64,000 nt of DNA from Eutypa lata (taxonomy: Eukaryota; Ascomycota; Sordariomycetes; Xylariales; Diatrypaceae). The notes under the pieces were generated by a model. That model made no database searches, had not been told where the DNA came from, and saw nothing but the letters and a program-made list of their open reading frames with translations. Numbering within the stretch: position 1 is the stretch's first letter; each line of letters begins with the position of its first letter. The DNA is taken from positions 2,852,001 to 2,916,000 of the forward strand of contig JAKULF010000005.1 of the NCBI GenBank assembly GCA_022661535.1, read 5' to 3'. The translations under genes were made by a program, and so were the position numbers. Of the stretch, positions 11,129 to 23,116 are shown one piece after another.

Positions 11129-13951
11129 ATGCAAGGCGTGACTCGAGCCTCATCGCATATCAGTCTTGGCATAATGCCGGATGAGGAAATGGAAATCACG
11201 ACGGACCTGGCTCAACCCGGGTTCGCCGAGGATATCGACATCGATATAGATTTCGCACAACCTGACGAAGACATGGAGCTTGGAGATTTTGACCAAGCCC
11301 AGGACATGCAGAATTTCAATTCGGATGCGAGAGATGAGCTTATGGCCGAAGGAGACGACGAGTCATTCGGTATGATTGACGCTGAAGACATCATGCACAA
11401 TGAAGCTGCCGCGGCCGCCAACGATATAGAGATCGATATTGGCGGCCCAGATGACGGCTTATTGCCAGAAGTCGCGGCTTATGAGGGCGGCCCAGATGGA
11501 GTAGACGAGCTAGATTATGCTGAAGCCATCGGCACTGAAGATCACAATGTAGAATCTAGTGGTTGGTTTCAAGCATCAACTGATCAGATTCCTGGAACGG
11601 CCGAGGTTCAAGTAGGCTCTTTCGAGGACCCTGCCGCAGCCAACGCAGTTGGTGCCACTTCAGCCCCTGAAACCACAACCAACCCTTCTGCCGAGATAGA
11701 CCTGGTAGGGTCTACTATTGTTGGTGAAGCAGAGCAGATTGATGAAGCACTGTATGCAGCTCAGTTTCAGGACACTACCAGTCAAGATAATGTGGAGTAT
11801 GGTGATTCTGGTACCTACGAAGTTGAACATAGCGACGCCTTAGAGACGAGCAAAGATTCCTCGGACAGGAAACATGATGAGGAGCACAATGAAGAGCCCG
11901 GTACTGAAGACCAGCCTGGTGGAGAGGCTGAAGAGGCTAGAGAAACTGATGTTCTTGAGCCTGTCAAGCAAATGCAACCTGAAGATGGAGCAGACGGTAC
12001 TGAAGCCGATCTGCTTGCTGGTGACAATTTCGAAGAAGAGCAAGTAGCTGAAGACAGTCATTTCGTCACTGATCTGAATTCTACGGAAAACCACATAGGT
12101 GGTGAATCATACGATGAGCACGCCAATGACAAGAATAACGCAGTCGGCGGGAACGATGAAAATGAGACTTCACTAAATAGCCCTGACTTAGAGAACGAGC
12201 TAGAGGCCCATGACGATTATACCAATGCAGTTCAAGAAGGCTCTGATCCCAAGGAGACGCGAGGCGTCCAAGATGCATCCACTACATATGTGGACTCAAT
12301 TGCTAGACGTCATGAGATACATATCTCATATGGCGAGACAGATTACGGACTGTTCGCCAAGTCCGAAGATGATGACCCTAACCAGTACTTCCTCAAAGAC
12401 ACGTCGGCTCTCGAGTTGTCGCTTGCTGAATTCTTAACAAGTTTGCGGGACGTTGTTTCAGAGGAAGTTTCTCCGCTAGATGAACTGGTAATGCACGTAG
12501 ATGGACTTGGACTTGAGTTCTCAGAGGTAAGGACGTTCGATCCTATTTATCAAGTTTGGACAGATAACTAACCAAGGTCCTAGTCGACGGCATCTGATTT
12601 TCTTGAAAAATTCACGTTCGGCAATATTTTGAAGCTCTACGACGACCTCGTCCGAAATGACGAGGCAGAAACACCCCCTGCTTTATACTGCTACCTGATG
12701 GTAAGACCTAACTGCAGCCAGCGCCTCATGGCGCTTCAAGACAGTGCAAACTCCGGTAGGGGTTTATCTGAGATCGCACTCTATCGAGAAACCACGCCAT
12801 TTGATGAAGCACACGATTCTAAGCCCAGCAGCCCAGCTCTTTCAGCCTCACTAGATGATGATGAAGCAGCTGATGAAACGTACGGATTGAATGAGACCGG
12901 CGCCGAACAGATCGGGCCCAACGAAGATGTTCACGACGAGCATGGTGCTGATGAAACTACTGAGCATGAGGATGACTTTCAGTCTGAATCTGTTGGAGTA
13001 GATATAGCTTTAGAAGCGACGAAACACACAGATGATCTTCCGGAAAATTCAGCAGAAGCCGCTAAAGATGTAACCAACTCCAAACCCGAAGACGACGTAC
13101 TGGACTTCTCTGACGACGAACTTGATCTATCTCCGTCAAAAGAGGGTAAATCTTCCCCTCGGCTTAACTCCCCACTTTCTTTTACTTGCACCAAAGACAA
13201 TGACTGTCAGTGTGAGGATTGTTTCCAAGTGGAACTAGAGCGGCTTGATGCTAGCTGGCGGCTTGAAGACGCCGCAAATACAAGACCATCAGCCAGTCTT
13301 CAACGGCTCTCGCCAGAAGTGGGAGAGAACAATCAGTTGACCCCCGGTTTCAAAGGACATGGCTCGGTCCTTTCGCCGCGCTCCCATCTCTTTCATAATC
13401 TTAGAATAGATACTAACAATCATTTCTATCAAGATGACCCAGTCGGGTCGCCTCCCGAGGACGAGAGTGCCAGCGCCGCTCAAGAGGACCAAACAACTCA
13501 AGAGCCAAAAATCGAGGCTACAAATGGTCACACTCCACCAGTGACATCGCCCAACGGCCGGACCGACGCCCCTATTTCTGACAATACGAGCGCAACAGCG
13601 ACATTGAATGGCGATGACCGGGATGAGATTGATTACTCGGACGACGAAGATGACGTTAACAATAAAGACGAACCTGCCGACACGGAAAAGGCGCGTGCGC
13701 TGTCGACTGTCAAGACCCCCCTTGACGAGGAGATCACGTGGGAATCAGATAATGAGGAGGCAAATGATGAGATAGATGCATCAACTTCCAAGAGGGCGAT
13801 ACAAGTGTCATCGCCCCATGGCAAACGGTCACGATCAGAGTCGGACGATGTGGATGGTGAAGGTGAACAAAGTGGTGCGTCCCAAGATCCAGACAGCGAA
13901 TAGATGAATGTTTGCTAACTAATTGCAGATGTCAAGCGTCGTCGATCTTGA
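11129..13951 (+). CDS. Conserved fungal acidic protein of unknown function, 3 exons
   Basis: Exons 11129-12526, 12584-13874 and 13929-13951 give 903 residues. The protein is very rich in Asp and Glu, with an N-terminal run of DIDIDIDFAQ type. A more ordered, probably conserved core spans about 395-535 (HEIHISYGETDYGLF through ANSGRGLSEIALYRE) and contains the first splice junction. A Cys cluster C-x5-C-x-C-x2-C lies near 667-678 (CTKDNDCQCEDC). The last exon adds only DVKRRRS, a basic tail that could be a nuclear localisation signal; its intron has an excellent branch/acceptor (GCTAACTAATTGCAG). The start may be the ATG at 11129 or the one at 11174. The composition suggests a nuclear or chromatin-associated protein, but that is inference. 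I know of no characterised homolog. Confidence 0.8.
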
Positions 13952-16900
13952 TCCCTCGCGACCTCCCAACCTTTTTTCTTCTTCTTTTCTCCCCTAACTC
14001 CTTACCCGGCCTTCCTGACCTATACCCAAAGCAACTAGTACACCACTGCTGATATCCAACTCCGCAGCACCTAAAACGTACCCTGCGCACCCTGCTAAAC
14101 ATTTCGAGACTTGGGGACATGAAGGAACCCTAACATACTAACAGAAAACAGCTTTGAGGAGTAGACACGGGCATTCCTAATGGTAAGTGAGCCTAATGAT
14201 GATTGCCTGCGCTTGATGCTTGTTCTTGGGATCGGGTTAGGGGTTGTTACAGGGTGGCGCCACTTCTTTTACATCTGGTTTTGCATCTCCCGTCATTTTT
14301 GATACCCTCAACCTTCGGTCAGTTATTTCAGGACGGATATGCACATGTATGGGAGGATACCTAGTGCATCGGAGTTTAGGGAGTCTCGTTCATGCTCGCA
14401 CTAGTCACTTCCAGGCCGGCTTTCCGACTTTATAGCTTTTACTTGTACAGAATAGCGAGTTCCTTGGGATGGGCGAATCGAGCTGGCTTTATGTTGTACG
14501 ACTATTGCGGACACGGGTTGGCGTTTAAGTGTGGAAAATGGCATCTAGGAGCAAAAGATAGTATTGCTGAGGCTATATGACTACTAGTACTGGGTTCATT
14601 CTACTTTATGAAGTAGAATAAGCCCTAAGATAGTTGACAACATTGCATCCCATCTAGGACCTCTTGAGCTTAGATATTCATCTTTAAGCAGTTCAGTCAA
14701 TTGCTAACAATTGTGAAATGAAGTCATTCCCATACTCATACTTTACTGGCGCCCTAGAGAAATGAGATCTTTTCCTCTGTAACACTCGTATAGTTAGTTT
14801 CATAACTTACCTAGTTCAAAAAAAATTCTAGCCGCAGTAACGTTAGAGGTGAGATCAGTGGTCACGATGATGACGACTGATAAGCCACAGGTTATTTCGG
14901 GTACAACTAAGATCGGTTAGGTGGTGGGGAGGATTCGTCAGCTCTGCCCTAGATTGCGCTCATCGCCCACATAGACCGGGGGAGAAAAAAAGAAAGGGAA
15001 TGATCTACTCGTGGAATGACAAGCCCGAAGTCAGGTACTTTTGGTAAATACAAGGCCTTCTTCAAGTTGTTGCGACTTGTGTGCCAAACTGACCCGTACC
15101 TTAAACTACCTCCTACTTAGGTATGTAAGACCCCTTTATTTTGCCCGAAAGCTCCAATCATTTTTCAAGATAACCTCTGATGATCTACTCTAGCAGCCCT
15201 GGCGGCCCGGGGCTAGCCACGATCATTAAACCATCACATATGATTGCCCTAGGTATATTGTATTGAAGAATTTACATGTTTATGTTATTTAGGCTTGTAA
15301 TCTGAGTGTCTAACCCTTGGCTCAGCAGTAAGGTGGGATTTATTAGTATTCTTTACCGGACGACGGAGTAGATTCACGATAGATTTGAGGTACGAGTCAG
15401 TTTAACTTGTTTACTTTCTTTACTACATATAAGACTGTTGTGGGCTTTGATCCATTTCGAATTGGTTATTCTCAATGCTCCGGAGGGAGTTGAAAAATTA
15501 GCCGGGGAGTCCAATCATATATCCTACATGTCGTCTCATCTTTCTACCAAGCTATCTATAGATGACAACGAACATCAAGGCTCTCAAGCAGCCCTATCTG
15601 TCTTGGCATGCAGCTGCTGCTTCGTATTGACATACTAAAGGTTTGCCTTATTAATAGCTGTCAACTGTTTCGAACAAAACAACCTCCCCGCGGCATGTCA
15701 AAATTCAACACTGTGGGAAGGTATTTCGTTACTATCATGGACGTTCCCTTGGGAGATTTAGGATAATTCCATTCTTGCACGATATAGTGATATTGATTCT
15801 CTCGGAATGTACCCACTCCTATTTAGTTAATGTTAGGGGGATCGAGGGAGATCGTGGGGTTAGGGGAAATCTGTCATTTGGGTTTTCGTTACGGGAAACT
15901 TCCTTAATAACTTTAGTTCACTTAGTTATAGCTTAACGGCTCAAGCAACGACATACAGCCAAGAGACGAATACTATTGTCAAATCTAGAGTATAATTACT
16001 CCTTTCAGGATATGTTGACACATTTTGACGACGTTCTGATAGTAGATAGGTAGATAGGTAATATGATGATATTTGTTTTTACTAAAGCTATGCTAAGCGG
16101 GAGGAGGCAGTGCATCACGCCAGCAGGAATCGATTGACACTAACTTATAGGAACAGGAAATACGAACGTGCAGAACGTGGTGCTTTCCGTTCAAGGGTCT
16201 TTCTTGCTACTATGAAGCTAAGGTTCCGTTCCTGGATCTATAATGCAACCTAGCTACTTTACCTACATACATAGACAAAAACCACCTGGTCTTGTAAATA
16301 GATAGTTATATAGAAATAATAACTTAGACTTGAAAACTTACTTGTCAGCTTGTATATAGAAATAATAACTGAGGGCTTACACTTACAGTATTGATGCTTA
16401 CTTACCTAGACTAGTATGCTTATCCTCGTAATTGGTAACATGTATGCAGTAAAACACCATACACTACTCGGTTTAACAATAATGTTCGTCATCTGTGTCC
16501 TCGATTAGCTACCTATGGATCGCTCGATTAGCAGGGCCCCCCTAGCCCCCTGCCCCCTGCCCCCCATCCCCCTCCTCCCCTTGTTCCCTGTTTCTTTCAC
16601 CTCGGGACTTGGTTAAGATATTCAATATTTTAGTGTATGCGTACGTATGTACGTACGTATGTAGTTAGTATTTGACAATCAACGACTTCTCTGTTCAATT
16701 ATATTGAACTCTTCTTTAGCCAACCAAGGGTGAGTGGACTTTGAGTATGTTGTACCTTACCTACAATATAAGCCAAGTGTTTCTTTTTGTAAGGTCTAAC
16801 CTTGACTAGTCGCCTGAAACCTTCGCAACAGGATCCCCTGCCTGCGTGCTTCCCTTTCAAGGTTACGATAAACGGTATTCCATCCTGCCTGTCTGCCTGC

Positions 16901-17108
16901 CTCTTCGCTCCAAATTCGACACTGTGCCTACTTCGTGCCTCAGGTCAGATCTACAGTATTGTAAAAAGTTACATATCTACCTGTCCGAGTTACGATTACC
17001 TACGTACCGCATTACTACCCTTGTGTATGTATGTATGTAGACTAATAATAATCTACCTGAATACTTACTGAACTTATCCTGCCACATCACAAGTTCACAG
17101 TCGGAATT

Positions 17109-17131
17109 TCATTCATTCATTCATTCATTCA
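17109..17131. repeat. Microsatellite (CATT)n
   Basis: About 5.5 tandem CATT units in the presumed leader or promoter of the NIPA transporter gene. Confidence 0.85.
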
Positions 17132-17373
17132 ATCATCCATTTCATTCCCTTTATCCTCGTCTTTAATCCTTTCGCTACCCCTAGCCTCTAGTTCCCAGTT
17201 CGGTCTTGTCCACCCATTCGAGGTGATCTACGACGGATCAATTTCTCCAGTTGAAAGCGACCGATAGCCGCCGAACGTTTTACATACGTACTCGCCATTT
17301 TTCTCCATCCCGACCGATCTGCCGTTCGTTTCTTATTTTGGATCTGCGCTGCGTGGCATCTCAGTAGCATCTA

Positions 17374-17571
17374 ATGATCGAAGCACCCACGATCCTCCCG
17401 AAACAAGACTCCATCCATCCATCATCATCCCTTCTAGTAATTCCAACTGCGACCGCGATTGCTCTAGTCTCGCCCGGTGCGAGCTTCTTGGGCTTCATTT
17501 ACGACGAACCGTTCTTTACATCTCTGTGTCCATCGTTTTCACTTTCGCCAAGTGTGCAACTCGTCACCTGA
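17374..17571 (+). promoter_or_regulatory. 65-codon upstream ORF in the presumed NIPA leader
   Basis: An ATG at 17374 opens a 65-codon frame that ends at 17571, only 23 bases before the ATG of the Mg2+ transporter at 17595. It does not splice in frame to the transporter, and its peptide (MIEAPTILPKQ...) is not recognisable. If transcription starts upstream of 17374, this uORF would reduce or condition initiation at the main ATG. The transcript start is unknown, so the regulatory role is inferred. Confidence 0.4.
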
Positions 17572-17594
17572 ATCGCCGCCGTCGCATTATTCAC

Positions 17595-19303
17595 ATGACG
17601 ATGATAGACGATAAGTACGGATACCTTACGCTCCCTCCCTCGAGAACACTCGAATACTCTAGCTAGTTCTGCGACTGCCGCTGAGCGCCTTCGCATGGTA
17701 GTATTGTCACTGACTTGGCATTTGATAGGTATATCGGATTGGCTCTGGCCATATCCTCTAGTTTGGCCATTGGTAAGCTTCACTCTATATTGGATTTAGA
17801 TCTGTTATGCTATTACGGGCTGCATCTGACTATTTTGCTCGTATAGGGACAAGTTTCGTGTTAACTAAGAAGGTACGGCATCTCGTCAAGCACTACAAGG
17901 GGATAGATGTTTTCCTGTAATGCTCTAGCAAGAAGCAAGCGACTGATATGGCTGTCTACAGGGTTTAATACAAGCCGAGGAGAAACACGGTTTCTCCGGA
18001 GATGGATTCGTTTATTTAAGGAGACCCATGTGGTGGGCTGGAATCATTACCAGTAAGTCACACAAGTTCCCCATGTCCAGGTCGAGACCACCTCCGTTCG
18101 GTGTTAGACGCGAGACATCGACGTCGCCTAGACTAACAAATGCGCTCTTCTAGTGGTTCTCGGGGAAGTCTGTAACTTTGCCGCATATGCATTCGCTCCA
18201 GCTATTCTAGTTACACCACTGGGCGCATTGTCCGTATTGATAGGAGCGGTATTGGGGTCCTACATATTGAAAGAAGAGCTAGGAACTCTGGGAAAGCTCG
18301 GTTGTGCCATCTGCTTGTTAGGCGCTATCATTATTGTTCTTCATGCGCCTGCAGATGAGAACATTGAAACTATCGATCAGATATTGCACTACGCCATCAA
18401 ACCAGGTAAGTAGAGAGGATTCGACGGAGAAGGCGTGGGCTGTTGCATGCGACTTGTTGCTCATACAACTTATAGGTTTCCTCTTATACTGCTTGGTGGT
18501 TGTAGTGTTCGCAACCCTCATGATATATAAAGTCGCACCGGTTCATGGAAAGAAGAACCCCCTCATCTACTTATCCATTTGCTCGACTGTCGGGTCTGTC
18601 TCGGTCATGTCTGTGAAGGCCTTCGGCATTGCGCTGAAGCTTACCTTTGCCGGGAGCAACCAGTTTAGTCATCCATCGACATACGTTTTCATGATCTTAA
18701 CCACGGTTTGCATCCTGACACAGATGAACTACTTCAACAAAGCATTGAGCCAGTTCAGCACACAGATGTAAGTACACTAGCATGAACTGATATATTCTTC
18801 AGAAATGATTTTAACACGTGTACAGAGTGAACCCTCTCTACTATGTCACCTTCACCACTGCCACCCTTTGCGCCTCTTTCATTCTGTTCTCAGGTTTCAA
18901 CACTACCGATGTAGTCAACACCCTATCCCTGTTGTGCGGCTTCCTCATAACGTTTACCGGTGTATACCTTCTGAATCTTTCGCGGGCGGATCCGCATGGA
19001 ATGAGGGCCCTTGCCGGACGGTCAACCGACGCGACAGGGACAGATATGATCTCGAGCATTCAAACACGACTTAGCATGCAAGCTAGAAGGAGTACGGACC
19101 CGCGGTCCAGTATCGGGAGTAGAGGCCATACTGACAGGGACGGCCTCATGAGGGCATACGACGAAGAAGCAGCAGCTGGTGGTCAATTTGGTCTTACCGA
19201 CCTTGCTGAAGATAGCGATGATGAATCCCCAAGGAGGAACGGTCACACGCCAAAAGGCCACGAGTCGATTGAGTTAGAATCACGGAAGTTGGGTGATCGA
19301 TAA
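17595..19303 (+). CDS. NIPA-type magnesium transporter (DUF803 family), 7 exons
   Basis: Exons 17595-17614, 17729-17772, 17847-17872, 17962-18052, 18154-18405, 18476-18767 and 18826-19303 give 400 residues. NIPA proteins are membrane Mg2+ transporters with about nine helices. The N-terminal sequence DDKYIGLALAISSSLAIGTS, then KKGLIQAEEKHGF, GEVCNFAAYAFAPAILVTPL and LGALSVLIGAVLGSYILKE are typical of the family. Later helices include YYVTFTTATLCASFILFSGF. The C-terminal 110 residues are hydrophilic and rich in Ser, Arg and Asp, presumably cytosolic. The four small first exons (20, 44, 26 and 91 nt) were joined by phase and family sequence. Initiation could also be at the second ATG, 17601. A 65-codon uORF ends 23 nt upstream. 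Confidence 0.9.
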
Positions 19304-21044
19304 GAATATTGTATTACTCTTTTCGAACGACGAATTCCATGGCAGGACTCCACACCCAACACCACTATAACCGCATTGTATATCTTCTCTTCTGGCACCG
19401 ATGTTAGCCAAATCATTAGATGTCCAAGACATGGACCCGATATTATTACGAATTTTGGGATGTAGAAACGACCAGGGCTTTGTACGACAGCAATTGCTCG
19501 AATGACGAAGGGACGGGTTTGGACTCGCTGTCACTTGGCGTATGACTGGAGTACAAAGAGGCTTTTCATCATCTATCTTTGGGGATCGAGCTGGTGGCCG
19601 GTGATTCGGCTTCCTCGATACCCATTTACGGCGTTCAGGGGCACGCCGGTGGACGGTAACGGCGTGCCAAGGTTAGGACTTTGTTACGCTGGTGTGTATT
19701 GGCTCGCACACGGAGCATATATGTATGATTAATAGCGTGGGCTGGGGCACCGTCGAAGGAGAGGACATGCCGAGATAAGGAGCCACGCAGCTTTTTTTGG
19801 ACTGGACAGGGAAACGGGGCGCAGGGCGGGCGTGTATATTTTTGGCTGGGTTTGTTAGAAGCAGCTACTCAGCTGGGAAAAAAAAAATCTATCAAGGGCT
19901 TACTTGGTAATGGTATGAGATTCATTCTGCGAGAGAGAGAGAGAGGGAGAGGGGGGGAGATGGACATACTTACTTTTCTACCAGAAGCAGGAACTTTGAA
20001 GTATAGGAATAACCAGAGAACATGCATTACATTACGTGCATCAACTATTAGAAGAAGAAAAAGAAACCTGTTTCTATGTAGCTTGAATCAGCGTAGGAAG
20101 ATGTAGTTGGCTATTTGGCCGCGTGGAGCGATTTGGACTGTTACTGTAGCATCGCAATCCACGATTAGGCCTATTTTATTGTTTAAGCTGATGTACGTAC
20201 ACGCTCTGCTATATATTCACCCCGGATGCCGTGTGTGCGTGTGTCGTAAGACAGAAATGGTTTCCCTGGGCATACTACGAGTGCCCGGGGAACCTAACTA
20301 CATATGTAGTGTGATATCAACGTTACTAGACTATGCAGGACACTTCATTCCTACTTAGCAAAAAGAAGACAAGTAAGACCAATGGTGTCTATCAGTGAAG
20401 AAAAGTCCGAGTAGACACACGCCTTGTAGCATCATCCATCATCATCAATCGTGCCTAGAACTTCAAAACCCACCCACCATTCGTGTACATCGATCAAATT
20501 ACACGGCACAAGGTACTCATCAAAGCGTAAGGTATACCTATACGAATGTAGGTCATAATGTTCGTGACGGTTGCTATATTAGAATCTACGGCAGGTTTTC
20601 TACAGAGCTAGCCATTAGAGACCACGATATTCACAACCTAAGCACATTCATTCCATTTCGTGTCAGAATTTCCCGTATTTCATTTCCCTTCCCTACAATG
20701 CAATTGGTGATCAAGTACGCCGTAGTAAAGTGCAGTGTGTAATTTGGTAACCCTTTTGTAGAAGAGGGTAAAAACTACCACCAACACCACTTTCCTCTCG
20801 TGTTTTTATCTTTTTGCCCGAGGTAGGCCCAGCACCGACCGCCTCAGTTTTCTGTCTTCCTACCACCCAGCCAAAAACCCTTCAAAGTCGTAGAGATCAG
20901 TCAGCCAGCCTACCAATCACCGCCACCCTGGGAAGCAGCAAAGTTCATGATAGATGCTATGGCTGCATTTGCCAAGGCTGACTGCTCTGGATCGTCCGAA
21001 TCGTCGGCCAGGGGAGCAGGAAGGTCACCATCGGCCAAGTTGTT
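19304..21044. other. Convergent intergenic region between NIPA and RPS3
   Basis: About 1.7 kb holding two 3' ends. A GA-rich tract lies at about 19931-19960. An imperfect inverted repeat at about 20260-20292 (CCTGGGCA facing TGCCCGGG) could form a hairpin. No credible gene was found; the open frames here are short and unlike known proteins. Confidence 0.5.
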
Positions 21045-22070
21045 CTACTGCTCGGCCGGGGCATCGTCCTCAGCACCCTCGCCCTCGTCGGCAGCGCGGG
21101 CAGCCTCGGCGGCAGCCTGGACCTGAGCGGCCTTGGCGCCGTAGTCCTGGCTCATGGGCTGGACGACGGTGGACTCCTCCTTGGGCTCGATGATGGTGAC
21201 GGCGTCGGGGAGAGACTTCTGGGGGCCGGCCTTGCCCTCGGGGTCGGAGCCGCGCATGATCTTGACCTTGATGCCCAGGACACCCTGGCGCAGGAGGACG
21301 TGGCGGGTGGCGCTGTCGATGAAGTCCTTGGCGGGCTGACCGGAGTGGATCATGAAGCCGTCGGTGAACTTCATGGACTTGGCGCGGGCGGCGCGGAGCT
21401 TGCCCGAGACGACGACCTCGCAGCCCTTGGCGCCGCTCTCCATGATGAAGCGCAGGACGCCGTAGCAGGCGCGGCGGACGGCGAGGCCGTTGAGGAGCTT
21501 GTAGCGCAGCGACTCGCACTGGGCGACGGCGGACAGGCCGCGGTTCTGCACCTTGGCCGCGTACAGCGACACGCTGTTCTCGGGGAACTTGAACCGCTTC
21601 TGGATCAGCGACGTGAGCTCGCGGATCCGGCGGCCCTGCTCGCCGAGCACCTCCTGCGTGTGCGTCGCCCGGATGATGATGTCCGTCACCGTCGGCGTCA
21701 CGCGCACCTCCACGCCCGAGTAGCCCTCCTCGGCCAGCTCGCGCTGGAAGAACTCGTTCAGCTCGGCGTAGAAGACACCGTCGGCCACGAACTTTCTGCG
21801 CTTCGAACTGTAGGTGGGGGGGGAGAAGAAGATAAGTTAGCAATCAGTTTTCACTTTCGTTTAGTTTTATTTTTATTGAATATTAATGTCGTTATGAACG
21901 AATTTCATCATGGAGTCCACACCAATGACAGAAGCACTAGTATCATCTGGAGGTCATGGGAGATTTTCCATCAAGTGATGCACTACTCGAGGATCTGTGT
22001 GGAGGGGCTAGGCAATCAACGGCTCGGAATTTCAATATTTTACTTACATCTGGGATCCCGGAACAGCCAT
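21045..22070 (-). CDS. RPS3: 40S ribosomal protein S3 (uS3), 2 exons
   Basis: Exons 22070-22048 and 21807-21045 give 261 residues, close to the usual fungal length. uS3 sits at the mRNA entry channel of the small ribosomal subunit. The N-terminus [18 protein letters not shown] spans the intron. A KH-type region follows ([20 protein letters not shown], then [18 protein letters not shown]). The C-terminal domain has [40 protein letters not shown] and [20 protein letters not shown]. The tail is Ala/Glu-rich. Coding GC is high, as expected for a strongly expressed gene. The intron (22047-21808, 240 nt) is the longest in this block, a common trait of ribosomal protein genes. A telobox-like site and a palindrome lie upstream. 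Confidence 0.97.
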
Positions 22071-22257
22071 CTTGACGGTCTTGTTGTTTTTGCTTAGAAA
22101 AACTTCTGAGGGGAATGTGAATTTGGGGATCGGAGAGCCGCTGGATGGATGAGGGGGGCGGAAGGTGGTTGTTGTTGCAGTGTCTCTTCACAACACAAAG
22201 TGTAAAAGTCGAGGCCGTAAATTTGGATATCGTTATTAGCCGACCTTTTTTTTCTGG

Positions 22258-22267
22258 CTTAGGGTTC
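22258..22267 (-). promoter_or_regulatory. Telobox-like element upstream of RPS3
   Basis: On the RPS3 strand the sequence reads GAACCCTAAG, containing AACCCTAA, about 190 bases before the RPS3 start codon. Telobox elements of this type are established in ribosomal-protein gene promoters of many fungi and bind Tbf1-like Myb proteins. Function here is inferred from motif and position. Confidence 0.5.
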
Positions 22268-22316
22268 TGATTTGTGTGCAGTACCAGAGTACATGCAACG
22301 AGCGAGCTATCAATGG

Positions 22317-22332
22317 TTATCGATATCGATAA
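22317..22332. promoter_or_regulatory. 16-nt perfect palindrome TTATCGATATCGATAA
   Basis: The 16 bases are their own reverse complement and contain two overlapping ATCGAT cores. The site is about 250 bases upstream of the RPS3 ATG and 785 upstream of YMR1. A dimeric transcription-factor site is plausible; no factor is assigned. Confidence 0.4.
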
Positions 22333-22956
22333 TGATTAGTTAATGGGAACATTGAAGGGTGGGGCACCGTGAAACTCTTGGCATTTGCTACATACATGTA
22401 TGTACTTTGTTTGTAGTGACAAGCACGTGTCATGTGTATTTGATGGAATGTACTAGCGTCGGCACTAGCCACACTTTTCCCTCCGACATCCGGATGCGTA
22501 CTAGTTAAGTCTGGTACGTACATAACTAGTAGGTGGACTTACAGCACATGCAGTGACGACAGCCCCGCGCTAACAACACATTCGAACTATTGTTTTGATA
22601 GTGGTTGGTCAACTAAAAACTTACTATGCAGTGCTAGGTAATGATGACCTGCTCCGAGTGACCAAGAGCTACCTGCAGGTCTATAACGTCGTTGTTGTAT
22701 GGGTAGTTTTATTAGGTATTAGATTTACTATACTGAAGTTCATGTTAACTGACAATCTCTTGAAGCAAATCCTATCAGCATGCGTGACGTTGTATTTTTA
22801 CCTTTTTGATATGTTTGATTCACACACAACTATGACAACGGGCTAAGTTAGCTGCCCGAGCTTCTAAATACCTAAAGTAATACCAACGGCATCGTCATCT
22901 ACTAGTCTAGTTGCCAATACTGCCCATCTACCATTTCCCACCTACTCAAGCAATAC

Positions 22957-23000
22957 AAGATAAGACAAGACAAGACAAGACAAGACAAGACAAGACAAGA
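22957..23000. repeat. Microsatellite (AAGAC)n
   Basis: About eight tandem AAGAC units, the first imperfect (AAGAT), roughly 120 bases upstream of the YMR1 start, probably within its leader. Confidence 0.85.
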
Positions 23001-23116
23001 CTGGACGAGTCCACGCCTTAGGGTATCGTATCCCGCGCATATGCGGCAACACTGGCATCTACTCCCCCAACAGAACGACCTTATCCTTCTTGTGTCACCC
23101 GCTGCTACTGACCAAG

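Larger units (their letters stand above)
13952..17594. other. Long intergenic region ahead of the NIPA transporter gene
   Basis: About 3.6 kb with no supported gene apart from a leader ORF next to NIPA (listed separately). It contains a 17-nt direct repeat (ATATAGAAATAATAACT at about 16308 and 16355), an alternating GTAC/GTAT tract near 16634-16662, a C-rich stretch around 16538-16576 and (CATT)n at 17109-17131. The T/C-rich sequence from about 16800 onward looks like a long 5' leader. Confidence 0.5.
22071..23116. other. Bidirectional promoter region between RPS3 and YMR1
   Basis: About 1.05 kb between divergent start codons. It contains a telobox-like site, a 16-nt perfect palindrome and an (AAGAC)n microsatellite, each listed separately. 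No coding sequence is seen. Confidence 0.6.

Noticed and set aside
21808..22047. Possible C/D snoRNA in the RPS3 intron (ATGATGA and CTGA boxes)
   Set aside because: The flanks of the two boxes cannot pair into a terminal stem, and the D box directly abuts the branch point (TGCTAAC), leaving no room for snoRNA processing.
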